From Siphlonurus alternatus (taxonomy: Eukaryota > Arthropoda > Insecta > Ephemeroptera > Siphlonuridae): DNA of 64,000 nt. The DNA is taken from NCBI GenBank assembly GCA_949825025.1, contig OX463785.1:21577971-21641970 (forward strand). The letters run 5' to 3'. This document shows, one piece after another, positions 37,499 through 49,400 of this stretch; position 1 is the stretch's first letter, and each line of letters starts with the position of its first letter. A program made the position numbers and the translations under genes. Below the pieces are notes generated by a model. That model saw nothing but the letters and a program-made list of their open reading frames with translations, had not been told where the DNA came from and made no database searches.

Positions 37499-40400
37499 TT
37501 ATATCGTGCGTGTTTTAATTTAGAACACATTTCACAAAATTAATATAAACTGCATGCAACTGCAAATGACATCTAATACATTGCAGTAACATAAGTAAGG
37601 ATACGACGGGTTTCTAATATGTTATAGAAAGTCGTGTGGTAGATAGCGCCATTTAATTAATCCAATTACTGCAGCTATCGTCGTTTGTTCGTCCTTCCGT
37701 GCTACTGGCTTCATTTATCTGTAACTGCAGCTTGTTTGCGGAAATGTTCAACTTGTATAGTGTGCAGTAAATTTTATGTTTACTCCAGAATTTCAAGCTC
37801 TAGCATATATAATATTATATAATAACTAGGAATAAGTTAATATGTTTGATCGTTTTGAAATGCCAATTAATATTCATTTTTAAAAATAAAATCCAATCAA
37901 TTTTATTTCCATTAAGCGGACCTAAAGACAGTAAAGATGATTCATGCAATAAAAAATATCCATAGATTAAATTTCTAACATTTATTTTATAATTTTAAGG
38001 CTATTATAAACCTACAAGCGACATTACATGCAAGTAAATATTATATATATAGTACATATTTTTATTATAGACAGAATAAATATCACTATCAGCATCATTA
38101 TAATAACTGCAGCAATAAAAAATTTAATCTACCTACCTATGCTGCAGTATCTTTATTTTGTGCAATTATTTTAATTAATACCCATTAAATTTTATAATCA
38201 ATAATTTTGTAATTTTTGAATTTCCAAAATAATGCCATGCAAAGAAGACATGTTTGTTAATAGTAGTTACTGCTACAGTATTGCTTTTGCACCTACATAG
38301 GCTGCATACATATCATGGCAGTACTTTAATTTTATACATTATGCTAATTAAAACAATAAATGTACCAGCGAGACAAAACAGATCATCTCCCCCTTTCTAT
38401 GCATATCAAACCCAAGAATTCATATTGATAATATTAATATGCTTTTATTTCCAGAGCTCAATCATTTTGCAATGAACTGTGCAAAAAATACGAGCTTGAC
38501 ATTTTCCATCAATCTTCGCAAGAAATTTTTTGAAATAACTCAAATGCATGCTTAATTATTTAATATAAATATAATATATTATACGTTAACAAGATTTTAG
38601 TTTTATATTAATTTTTGTACGTGTGTATTTTAACAAAGAATTTGTAAATGAACTATTGTATTCTTTATAATCGGATTACCTAATATATAACCTGTACTCC
38701 GTTTTTTTAATAAATATAATATTTAAATAAATAAAATAATTATATAATTATTGCTAAAATTATAAATTACGTGTAAAACAAGATAGATTACAATACCGAG
38801 CATTTGAAATCAACAACTGCAATATTTATAATACATGATGTAACATGATCATTAAATTTTTATTTAAAAAATATATATTATTATATATACAATACATTTA
38901 CAACATAATAACATTAATATCAAATATCTACCAATACAATAAAACTGCATATAAACAAAAATCCCATGTGTTTGTTTCATTTGAAAAACAAATTACTAAA
39001 TAACAATGGTTAAAAATAAAACATTAAAAAAGAGCTTATATTTTATAAATGAAGGTAACAATTTACTCCTCTCTTATTCACTGCAGTAGCCTCACAAACA
39101 GAAGCGACTGCGGCGTGATTGTAGTACCCTCTTGTGCCCAAGCACCGAGACTGCTGGCACGCCCATTGTCTTATCCTTGTAAATCTCAACTCTTTCTAGA
39201 AGGTGCTTAATTAGGGAGGTACTTAGGGACTTGGGTGTAATGTAGCGTTGGTAATGAGTTACCATCTTCACATCACAGGGGTTGTTCTATAAAAATGTCC
39301 GTTTTTATTTTAATTAAAAATATTTATGCATATGAAGGCCTGTTGTGAATACTTAAAAAAAATCAATCAATGTTAAAAGATCGTGATTGCATAAGGTATA
39401 AAATGCAAGAGGGGAAGGGGATGTAATTCGTTTTGTATACCCTTGTTTTTTTATAATTTTAATAAAAATGGTAATTTTAAAGTACGTAAAATTTGATAGG
39501 GAAAATAGATGAAAATTTGAAAGTAGATAAGTCACGTATGTACTGCAAAATAGTAAATAATTTACTCATTTATTATGATTTGGTTAAATCAAGATTAATT
39601 TCACCCCCTTTTTGGCAAAAAATAAATATGTAAAGCGAAAATAATACAAATCTATATGAGAGATTTTATAGGAAATAAATAAACACAATTTTTCTACATC
39701 AAAATAATCAATGCTTCAAAATTTTAAGATGAAAATATTTTTTTTTTTAATTAAAATACATTACAGTATATATAAAAGTACAGGCAATTATGAAGATATT
39801 TGAAAATTTTAAATTTTATTAACTTTCTAATTAAAAAAAAAAAAAGAAAGAAAGAAAGAAAAGAGAAACATCAAAATTAGTAGGTCCACTATTTATTACT
39901 TTTCACTTGCACTTCCTTCCCCCCCCCCCCCTCTTTCCTTAGCCTTTTCCCCCAAAATTATTAAATTATTTCATCATTTTTTTCCAGTATATATAGAACA
40001 AACTCCAATTCAACAAACTTATTGAACCCCTCCCATGAGCTGCTATGACCTTGTCGTGGTAGGAGGGGCTCACTTTGCTTGCCTTTGGCCGGACAATTGC
40101 TCGGCCAAAGACAGGCATGGTGCTAACAGGCAGCTCAAACCTTTTCTCTTTTCTCTCTTTCTCCCTTTTAATCTTCCCGGGAACCTTCCCGGACTATCAT
40201 AGAATTGCGTTGGTGGGGGATGTTAGTAGGCAATAGTACGGCAGCACCCGGTCCGTTCTTTGGGCTCTCTTCTAGCCCTCGCACGGTTGTATCCCAGTGG
40301 AAGTTGGGTGGCTATCCCACCTAATCAAGCGAGATCCGTAATTCACACGGCGACAAGAGGATACAAGAGCGCTGATCTCGATCAGTTAACGCCGGACATG

Positions 40401-43400
40401 CACCAGAACCTGGAGAACTCATCTTTCCGCCCCAATTCCGATGCTGTAATCGCTCTGCAAAGCCCCGTACGTGTCTTGCTCCGTTGGGCAATCCTTACCA
40501 TGGCGAAGCATTTATGTTAGCTCATGGAGAGCAGAGTTTTCAAGTCCTAGTTGTCAGGAGTCCTCTTCTAGGGCGAGGCATTTTACAGCACCCCTCTCCA
40601 CCTTGGGAGGTCCCTTGGTGGCAGTAATGACCTCGTGGCCGTGAGCGCGGCAACCCTTTTTCTTATGATTACAATTTGTGGACCTACTCATAAAGCGTTC
40701 ATATATCTTTCTTAACTTTCTTTGCCATTTTTCCAATGTCGAAGAGGAGCAAGCGACCAGCGTGGCGAGAACTTACGTTCTCTCACGACAACCGGCTCAG
40801 GGAGGGGAGGGAGGCCCCTACATACCTCACCATAAAATGTAATGTGCAAGGTGAAAGACTGGATAAGCTGTGCGCAATCCGTCTCCATCGCAATATGATG
40901 TTAGCTTTTGGCCAACCCAAAAGCTATCAAACGTTAAAAGACGGATCCATCCTCGTAGAAACAATCTCGGATGATCAGTCCCGAAAGATCTTAACAGTGA
41001 AAAACCTTGGAGAAACCTCAGTCACAGTCGAGGCACATCGCTCCCTAAATCAAACAAAGGGAATAATCTCATGCTCTGGCCTGATGCAATCAACACTGGA
41101 GGACATCAAGGAGGAGCTGAAAGAGTACAAGGTAACTGAAGTTACCCAGATCAAGAAACGTAAGGGCACTGAACTGGTCCCCACCGAGAACTACATCCTA
41201 ACATTTGACCAAACAGTTCTGCCGGAAAAGATACAAATCGCCAGATTTTTCTTGAAGGTACGAGCTTACATTCCAAATCCTATGCGCTGCTACAAATGCC
41301 AGAAATTCGGACACACCAGCAAAGTGTGTAGAGTGGACGAAGTCTGCGGCAAGTGCGGCAGCAAAATACATGAAGACAACTGCACAGCTGAGCAGAGCTG
41401 TGTAAACTGCAAGGGAAAGCACGTATCTTGGTCTAGAAACTGCCCACGATACAAAGAAGAGCTCAAAATCCAAGAATACATGGTCTTGGACAAAATCAGC
41501 TACCGTGCCGCCCAGGCTAAGCTGAGAGAAAGCACCCCAGCTCTGGTGAATACTTTCGCGAAGGCAGTTCTCAAAGGAAAACGCCAACAAGGAAAGAACA
41601 TAGAGCAAGAACAGAAACAACAAGAACCAAAGAAGCAGATGATACCTACGCAGGTGTTATCTACCCAAAGGCTGAAAAAACGTCAGGCAACTGACCAAAC
41701 CCCTCAAGAATCTCAAGAGTCCGAGCAAGAGGAGGAAAGAAAGCAGAAGCGTCTAAGACGCCGCAGAAACCAAGAAGTCCGCGTGTTCAGCGAGTCTGAA
41801 AACATGGACACCGAAAGCCAGTCTGGAGTAGAGCAGCCGCTCCTCACGACACCGGAAGCTAAAGAGGTGACAGATAAACCCTCAACTTCTTCCGAACAGA
41901 AAAAAGCGGAGCAAATTGCTCCTGAAACTGCAGAAATGCAAGAAGAGCAAGAAACAATCTCTGCTCCAGCTGCACAGCAAGAACCCAAACTAAAGGCCCC
42001 TCGTACCTCTGGATCGATTAATACATCTTCGAAGAAACCAGAACGAAAGCCAATACTACCACCCGGGAAACAATTCCTGGAGGACAAAAAGAAATACGAT
42101 GCAAACGCTGGCAAGAGTCAGAAAAAGTTAACACAAACAGCAACTAAGGTTGGGGCTAAAACCCCTCCCAAACCATAAGAACCTCCAATGGCTACCCTTC
42201 AATGGAATATGAACGGTTTTTACAGACAACGTGAAGGCCTGAGCCTTCTCATGTCTCAGAATAACCCTCTTGCCATTTGCTTACAGGAAACTAGGCTTAA
42301 GCCTACACAAGATGCAAAATTAAAGAATTACACATGCTACAGAAAAGACTACGTGGATGGCGACATTGCCTGTGGGGGAGTCGCGACATTTGCTCGCAAT
42401 GACGCCTTCTCGCAGGAAGTGCCACTAGTCACGGAACTTCAAGTAGTTGCGGTGCAGATGCTCATTCCTCACAAGGTATGCATCTGCAACGTATATCTTC
42501 CACCGAATGTAAATGTAACACAACAGCAGATCGTTGCCCTTGTGCACCAACTCCCCAAGCCGTACATTCTCTTGGGAGATTTGAACGCTCACAACACCGT
42601 CTGGGGATGTGACCGCATCGACCAGCGAGGGCGTATACTTGAGCAGTTTGTGAACATCGAGAGCCTCACCATCCTCAACACAGGAGAACCAACACATGTG
42701 ACGATGGCTACTGGCACGCACTCTGCAATTGATTTGACCATCTGCACTACACGACTTGCTCCCCAACTGGAGTGGCGAGCATACGATGACACCTATGGTA
42801 GTGACCACTACCCAATAGTAACAGAAATGTTAGAAAATGAAATACGACAAGAGCGTGCACCAAAGTGGCGCCTTGATAAAGCTGACTGGCCCAGATACAC
42901 TGAGCAAGCCCAGGTCCCGTGGGATCCCACTCAGGGAATAGACGAAATGGTGGAAGCATTTACCAACGCACTTTTGGCGGCAGCTTTGGACACCATCCCA
43001 CAGACAAACACCAGGCCTGGGAAAATACCAGTGCCCTGGTGGACACCAGAATGCAAAGAGGCGATTCGAGAGCGTAGGAGAGCGCTCCGACGATGCAAGA
43101 AACGCCCAACACCAGAAAATGTCGAATGGTTCCGAATATGCCGAGCCAACGCAAGACAAACTATCAGGGAGGCAAAGAAGGCCTCCTGGCAAAGCTACGT
43201 ATCTTCAGTCAACTCCACGACTCCTGTCAAGGAAGTCTGGGACAAGATCCGCAAAATTGATGGAAAGAGCACATGCATGGCCATCCCTGCTCTTGAAGTC
43301 AATGGAGTAATAGAGACAACACCAGAGGCAGTGTCTAACATTCTGGCAGACACATTCTCCTCAATCTCAGACCCAACTAACTATGACCCAGCATTCATCC

Positions 43401-46400
43401 CTCACAAGGACAGGGCAGAGAGTAGACCACCCGACTTCTCCACAAGAGAAGACCTGGACTACAATCATCCTTTCACCATGTGGGAGATGGAGGCAGCACT
43501 CAAAGATGCCAAGAGCTCAGCTCCTGGCCAAGACCAAATCCACATAGAGATGTTACGACACCTGAACAATCAAGCGTCTGTTCAACTTCTCCAGATGTAC
43601 AACCGAATCTGGCTCGAAGGCATTTTCCCACAACTGTGGAAAAAAGCCATCGTCATCCCGATCTACAAAACCGGCAAAAACAAAATCGATCCGAAGAGCT
43701 ACCGCCCAATCGCCCTCACTTCTGTCCTGTGCAAAGTGATGGAAAGAATGGTCAACAAGCGCCTGGTGTGGTTCGCTGAAAAACATGACCTTCTCTCCAA
43801 TGAGCAATGTGGGTTCAGACAACATCGCTCTACTACCGACAACCTGGTGAAACTCGAAAACGAGATCCAGAACGCCTACCTCAACAAAGAACACCTCGTA
43901 GCCGTGTCTTTCGACATGGAAAAGGCTTACGACACGACCTGGAGACACGGAATACTCAAGACCCTCCATGAATGGGGACTGCGCGGTCACATGCCAGTCT
44001 TCATCCGAGAGTTCATGAAGGACCGAGTCTTTTCAGTACGTGTTGGTAACACCATCTCTGATCAACGAGCCCAGGAGACTGGCGTCCCCCAAGGATCGGT
44101 GCTGAGTGTAACATTGTTCGCTGTGGCGATCAACAGCATCGTTTGCAATGTCAGTCACCCCATCAGGAGTTCGCTGTATGTGGATGACTTCATCATCTAC
44201 TGCGCAGCAAAACTTCTGAGGACGGCTCAACGACAACTTCAAATGTGCATCAACAAACTGTTCAGGTGGAGCAGATCCAACGGATTCAAATTCTCTGCGC
44301 AGAAAACCACTGTGGTCCACTTCCACAGACTGCGTGGTGTGCAACCAGAGCCTGAGCTCCAGATGGGAGGAATTCCGATCCCATGCTCTGATACTGTCCG
44401 CTTTCTGGGACTCATTTTCGACAGCAAATTGTCGTGGAGGCCCCATCTTAGAAGCCTGAAGGCAAAATGCCAACAGCCACTTAACCTTCTCCGTGTCTTG
44501 AGTGGAAAGTCCTATGGTGCTGACCGAGTGGTACTCTTACGACTCTATCGGGCCCTGGTTCGTTCCAAGCTAGACTATGGAGCAATAATCTACAACTCAG
44601 CTAGACCGTCATATATCAAAACGCTTGACCCAGTCCACAACACTGGACTGAGGCTGGCCACAGGAGCATTTCGCTCTAGCCCAATAGAAAGCCTCTGTGC
44701 AGAGGCTGGAGAACCACCACTCAAGAGCAGGCGAGACTTGCTAACTTGCAACTACATCGCGAGTCTTCTTAGCAAGCCACAGCACACAACATTCGAGTGC
44801 GTCTTCAAACCAAAGCACAGGAATAAATACCTCCAAAGACATAAAACAACAAGGCCTCTGGGCATCAGGGCGAGGGAACTTCTCACAGGAGACCTGGGAA
44901 TCCACTATCTCCCTGCTGTGTACAACCAGGTACCAAGCTCGATTGCACCGTGGAAAATTCCACGCCCACGCGTGAGACTTGACCTGGCAAACAACAAAAA
45001 AGACAGTACAGACCCCTTACTCTACAGGGGCATTTACTCAGAAGTGATAGACCAGTACAGAGACTACACTCTGGTCTTCACCGACGGCTCAAAGAAGGAC
45101 GATGACGTTGGTTGTGCCTTCGTCATCAACAACGAAGAACATGGATACTGCCTGCGTGAGCAAACAAGTGTGTTCACATCAGAAATGTACGCCATCTGGA
45201 AAGCTCTCGAGCACTGTTTGGAAAGAGACGACAGATCCATTATGATCTGTACCGACTCCCTCAGTAGCCTCCAGACAATTGAGAAAACATTCCCCAAGAA
45301 TCCACTGGCAAAGAAAATCCAAGATTGTCTCTACCAGTTGGCGAACCAGGACAAATACGTCTCTTTCCTCTGGGTACCCGGCCATGCTGGAATCCCTGGA
45401 AATGAGGCTGCAGACAAAGCCGCAAAGCGAGCCTCTGAGAAAGAGGACTGGGACTCGGAGGAGATCACATCAGACGACTTCCGCAACTCGCTACAACTGG
45501 ACATCAAAAGGAGATGGGAAGCATCGTGGCAAGAGGTCACATATGACAACAAACTGCGGAACATCAAGGAAATGCCACGCGCATGGCAGACCAGCTACAG
45601 AAAGAACCGCAGGGACGAGGTCATCCTCGCCAGACTGCGCATCGGACACACCAGGCTGACACACGGCCACCTCATGGAGCACGAAGCCCCTCCTCTGTGT
45701 GCAACCTGTGCCGAAGAACTGACAGTGGACCACATCCTCACGGTCTGTCACCACTACGTGGAAGAAAGAAGGACCTGCAAAATGACAGGCTCCACTAAAG
45801 AGGTTCTCGCAAACGACGAGGAAGCAGTGCAGCGCATCTTAGAGTTCACCACTAAGGCGAACCTACGAAGAGAGCTGTAAACAGAAACAAACAAAGAAAA
45901 GAAACGAGAAAAACAAAGAAAATTAAAACATAGACACAATAAACAAAGAAATAAAATCCCATATGGGAAACAGTAAAAAATCTGCGGTCTCTTAAAGACC
46001 GCGCTGGGGGCATACATGACCAAAATGTGTCAATTGCCCCAAAATATAAATCAATCAATCAATCAAACTTATTGAATTGGATTTATTGATGTATTGACTT
46101 TGGGTCTGCGGAACAAGCAGTCATTTCATTACCTGTAAAAATTAACAAACACATCATCACCACTGCTCCATGTGACTAACGTCTTCCGTCTCTCTTGTTT
46201 CAGTCGTCGCTTGAGACCCGAGGTGGTCCTCAGCAGGGAGAAGAAATGGCTGCACATGTTGAGTCATTGGGAGCACTTCATGGGGGAGCGTTACCGCAAA
46301 GTCCGCGGCCGTTGTCGCAAGGGAATCCCTCCCTCCGTGCGGCCGCGTGCCTGGCAGTTCCTGTGTGGAGGCAGACTGCTGATGGAACAACACCGACACC

Positions 46401-49400
46401 TGTACGCCAGGCTGGTAGAGCAAGAGGGAGACCCTCGGTGGATAGACGACATCAGGAAGGACCTGCACCGACAGTTTCCCTTCCACGAGATGTTTGCCAG
46501 TGAGGAGGGAGTTGGGTGAGTCCATTTAGTGGATGTAGGGAAAGAGTACATGCATGATGTTCAAGGTAGAAATGGATATGTAGAATCTGGTTAGTCTGTG
46601 AGGGAATAAATGGTGAAAGTCTATGAAATATAGACAGAAGAACTGTGGAGGGAATCTATTGAGTTCATGCATGCAGTGGTGTACAGTTTGAAGAATAGAG
46701 TCCACATTTATAATGCTCGGAATTCAACTCGAAAAATTGTAAAAATGTTAGGTAAAATAAGTACAGTGAGTCCATGTTAATACATATATAAAAGTCCATA
46801 TAATTGTTTATTAAAGGGAACGTTGAAGTGATGATACACACAAAAGAGAAATTAATACAGGAGTTTAGAGGAATAATGGAGTGTTTGAACTGAATCGAAG
46901 TTTAGTGAGATATTTGTAAGCAGAGATAGTCAAGAAATCCGTTTTAATTTACTGTTAAAGAGAGTTCATGTAAAGTGTGGCTTTGTAAGGGGATGGGATA
47001 GAAATTAAAAATATGTATTAACTTATTTTAGCTAACTAGGAGGATTTCAGAACACAGTTAGCTCCTAACCAGTTTTATCTGGTGCACTTTGACATCTAAC
47101 TCCTCTTTCTCTCTCCACAGTCAAAAGGAGTTGTTTTCGGTGCTCAAGGCGTACTCGGTGCTCAACAAGAAAGTTGGCTACTGCCAGGCCCAGGCTCCCG
47201 TCGCAGCCTTCCTCCTCATGCACTTGCCTGCCGAGCAAGCCTTCTGGTGTCTCGTGTCGGTGTGCGACAAGTACCTCTACGGCTACTACAGTCAGGGAAT
47301 GGTCAGTTTTATACAAAGTGTTGTCAATTTTGAGAAATTTTCACAAGTAATAATAAACAGTAATTAGCATATAAAAAAATAGCAAAGTATAAGTTATTTC
47401 TAGTCTTTCCTTGGCTTCAATATAGAGTGGTGCTTTAACCGTGAGCAGAAAATTCATGTCCATCATCTATATAATTACAAAAATATAAAATGGAGATAAA
47501 GTTTATACAGTTTTCACAAAATTTTATAGAAAACATCAGAGTACATAATTTATATAATTTAAAAATAATAAAAAGCAATACTAAAATCATATTATTATTA
47601 ATTTGCTCACTATGTGACCGGAACATTTGATTTGTTTCAGGAAACCCTACAAATTGACGGAGACATCTTGTTTGGCCTCCTCAAGAAAGTTTCTCCCAGC
47701 GTCTACAAACATCTGGCAAGTACACAAAACCAATATATTTTTAAAACCTTTTATTGATTTTTATTTAACATAATGCCAAAACCATTGTGTTTTGGTGCCT
47801 CAGAGTTAAAATTGTGTAGCTGCAAAAAAAATACAACCTTATCAGAGAGGATTGGATAGTTATTTGAAAGTCAAACTCCCAAAGATATTTCTTGCAGTTA
47901 TACAACATCACATCTGAGGTATAAATAATATAATGAACAAATAAAAAATCATAAAAAAGATGCTGACGTGAACCATGTTGTCCTGTACAACCAGTTGTTT
48001 GTAATAAAAAATAAAATAAAATAAAATAAAAAATAATTATGTTTGTCAAGAAAGAAAATTCTAAAATATAAAATTAACTCAATCATTTATTTCGGATATT
48101 TTGAAAAGATACTAACCTTTACTTGAATGGCTTTATCACCATTTGATTGGCGGGTTCTCTTTTAATCTAAAACTATAAACAAGTAAAATTAATAATCAAT
48201 TAACATCCAATATATTTGATTGTTGCTAATGTTTATCTCTGTCTGTAGAAGAAGCAGAAGATAGAACCGATCTTGTACATGACGGAGTGGTTTCTGTGTG
48301 TCTTCACGAGGACCTTACCCTGGTCCACCATCCTCAGGGTGTGGGACATGTTCCTCTGCGAAGGTACGACTGACCTGGGGGACAGTAGAATTTAATGTTT
48401 CTAACATTTGTGTCTACTAGCTTGTTTTTTAATATCTCATCTCTTTTAAATTGTTTGTCTCTTAACTATTTGATGCAAAATACATAAATAATTTTATTTT
48501 TAGTACTGATATTGTTTTTATTACTTTAGTGTAATGAAGGAAAAAAAAAAACGTAGCTCATAAAAGTAACACATATTTAAAACAAAGTAGGGGAGGATAA
48601 ACTGATGAATACTGGTACTAGATGCCAAATATGTACAATTTTTTTACTCTTAAATTGTATTAATTGTTCATTTCAAAAGGCTATTGATTAAAATTTTTTG
48701 TTAAAGCACATACTGAGGTTTTCACACATGTTAATTTAAACATTTTTAGTACCAAAACAAATTTCATTAAAACTCCAGAGAACCAAACTCACCATCACGT
48801 TTGTCTGCAGGAGTGAAGGTGATCTTCAAGGTTGCTCTGGTGCTGCTCAAGTTTGGTCTTGGTCGCGGAGACACCCTCCGTAACTGTCCTTCCATGTACG
48901 AGACCTTGGAGGCCCTGAGGAACCTGCCACCTCATCTCATGGAGGAGGACTTTATCGTGGCTCAGGTGGGTAGCAACTTTTAGTGTCCAAGAGAGTTTTG
49001 AGTTGCATTGTTGTATGTTGTATTGTATCAATTTATCAAAATAAATAAATTATTACTATTAATCCAAGTCACAACAGGATTTATGATCTCTGTCTGAGAG
49101 ATACCATTCTGACTAAAGTTTCCATGATTCCCTCAGTCACATTATGTGAAATTCTGGGATGGATTGCTCAATACATGACTGCCATGGTTAAAAAAGAGAC
49201 TTGTAAAATCCTTTTGACATTTCTAGATTGAGTAAAAGAATCTGAAATTTTAAAGCTAATGGGTTCAATAAATTGGAGGAAAAATAAGAAAGTAAGTAAC
49301 GTCTTTTTGGGTAGGGAGGGGGGGATGTATTTGCTGATTTATTTTGAGAATTTTACTTATTACTGTTTTGCTTTCATACTAGTATCCTAATCTGAAAAAT

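Larger units (their letters stand above)
40027..46063 (+). mobile_element. Full-length non-LTR retrotransposon with RNase H, apparently intact
   Basis: A 6.04-kb insert is flanked by perfect 13-bp direct repeats CAAACTTATTGAA (40014-40026 and 46064-46076). Order: 5' UTR of 709 bp with a hairpin (CTTTGGCCG at 40083 facing CGGCCAAAG at 40102), ORF1 (40736-42178), a 9-bp gap, ORF2 (42188-45880), and a 3' UTR with two stem-loops (45984-46002 and about 46006-46040) ending in a (TCAA)n tail. Its base composition is much richer in GC than the host intron. Gag-like zinc knuckles plus apurinic-type endonuclease, reverse transcriptase and RNase H place it among RNase H-bearing LINEs (I-like or related groups); the exact clade needs a tree. 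Both ORFs are open and the duplications are identical, so the insertion is young. Confidence 0.96.

Noticed and set aside
40260..40520. Frame of 86 codons in the LINE 5' UTR
   Set aside because: Does not join ORF1 and has no motif. It is likely chance in GC-richer DNA, although some LINEs have short upstream frames.
41198..45754. Long frames opposite or shifted to the LINE ORFs
   Set aside because: Shadows of ORF1 and ORF2, which carry the domain motifs and catalytic residues.
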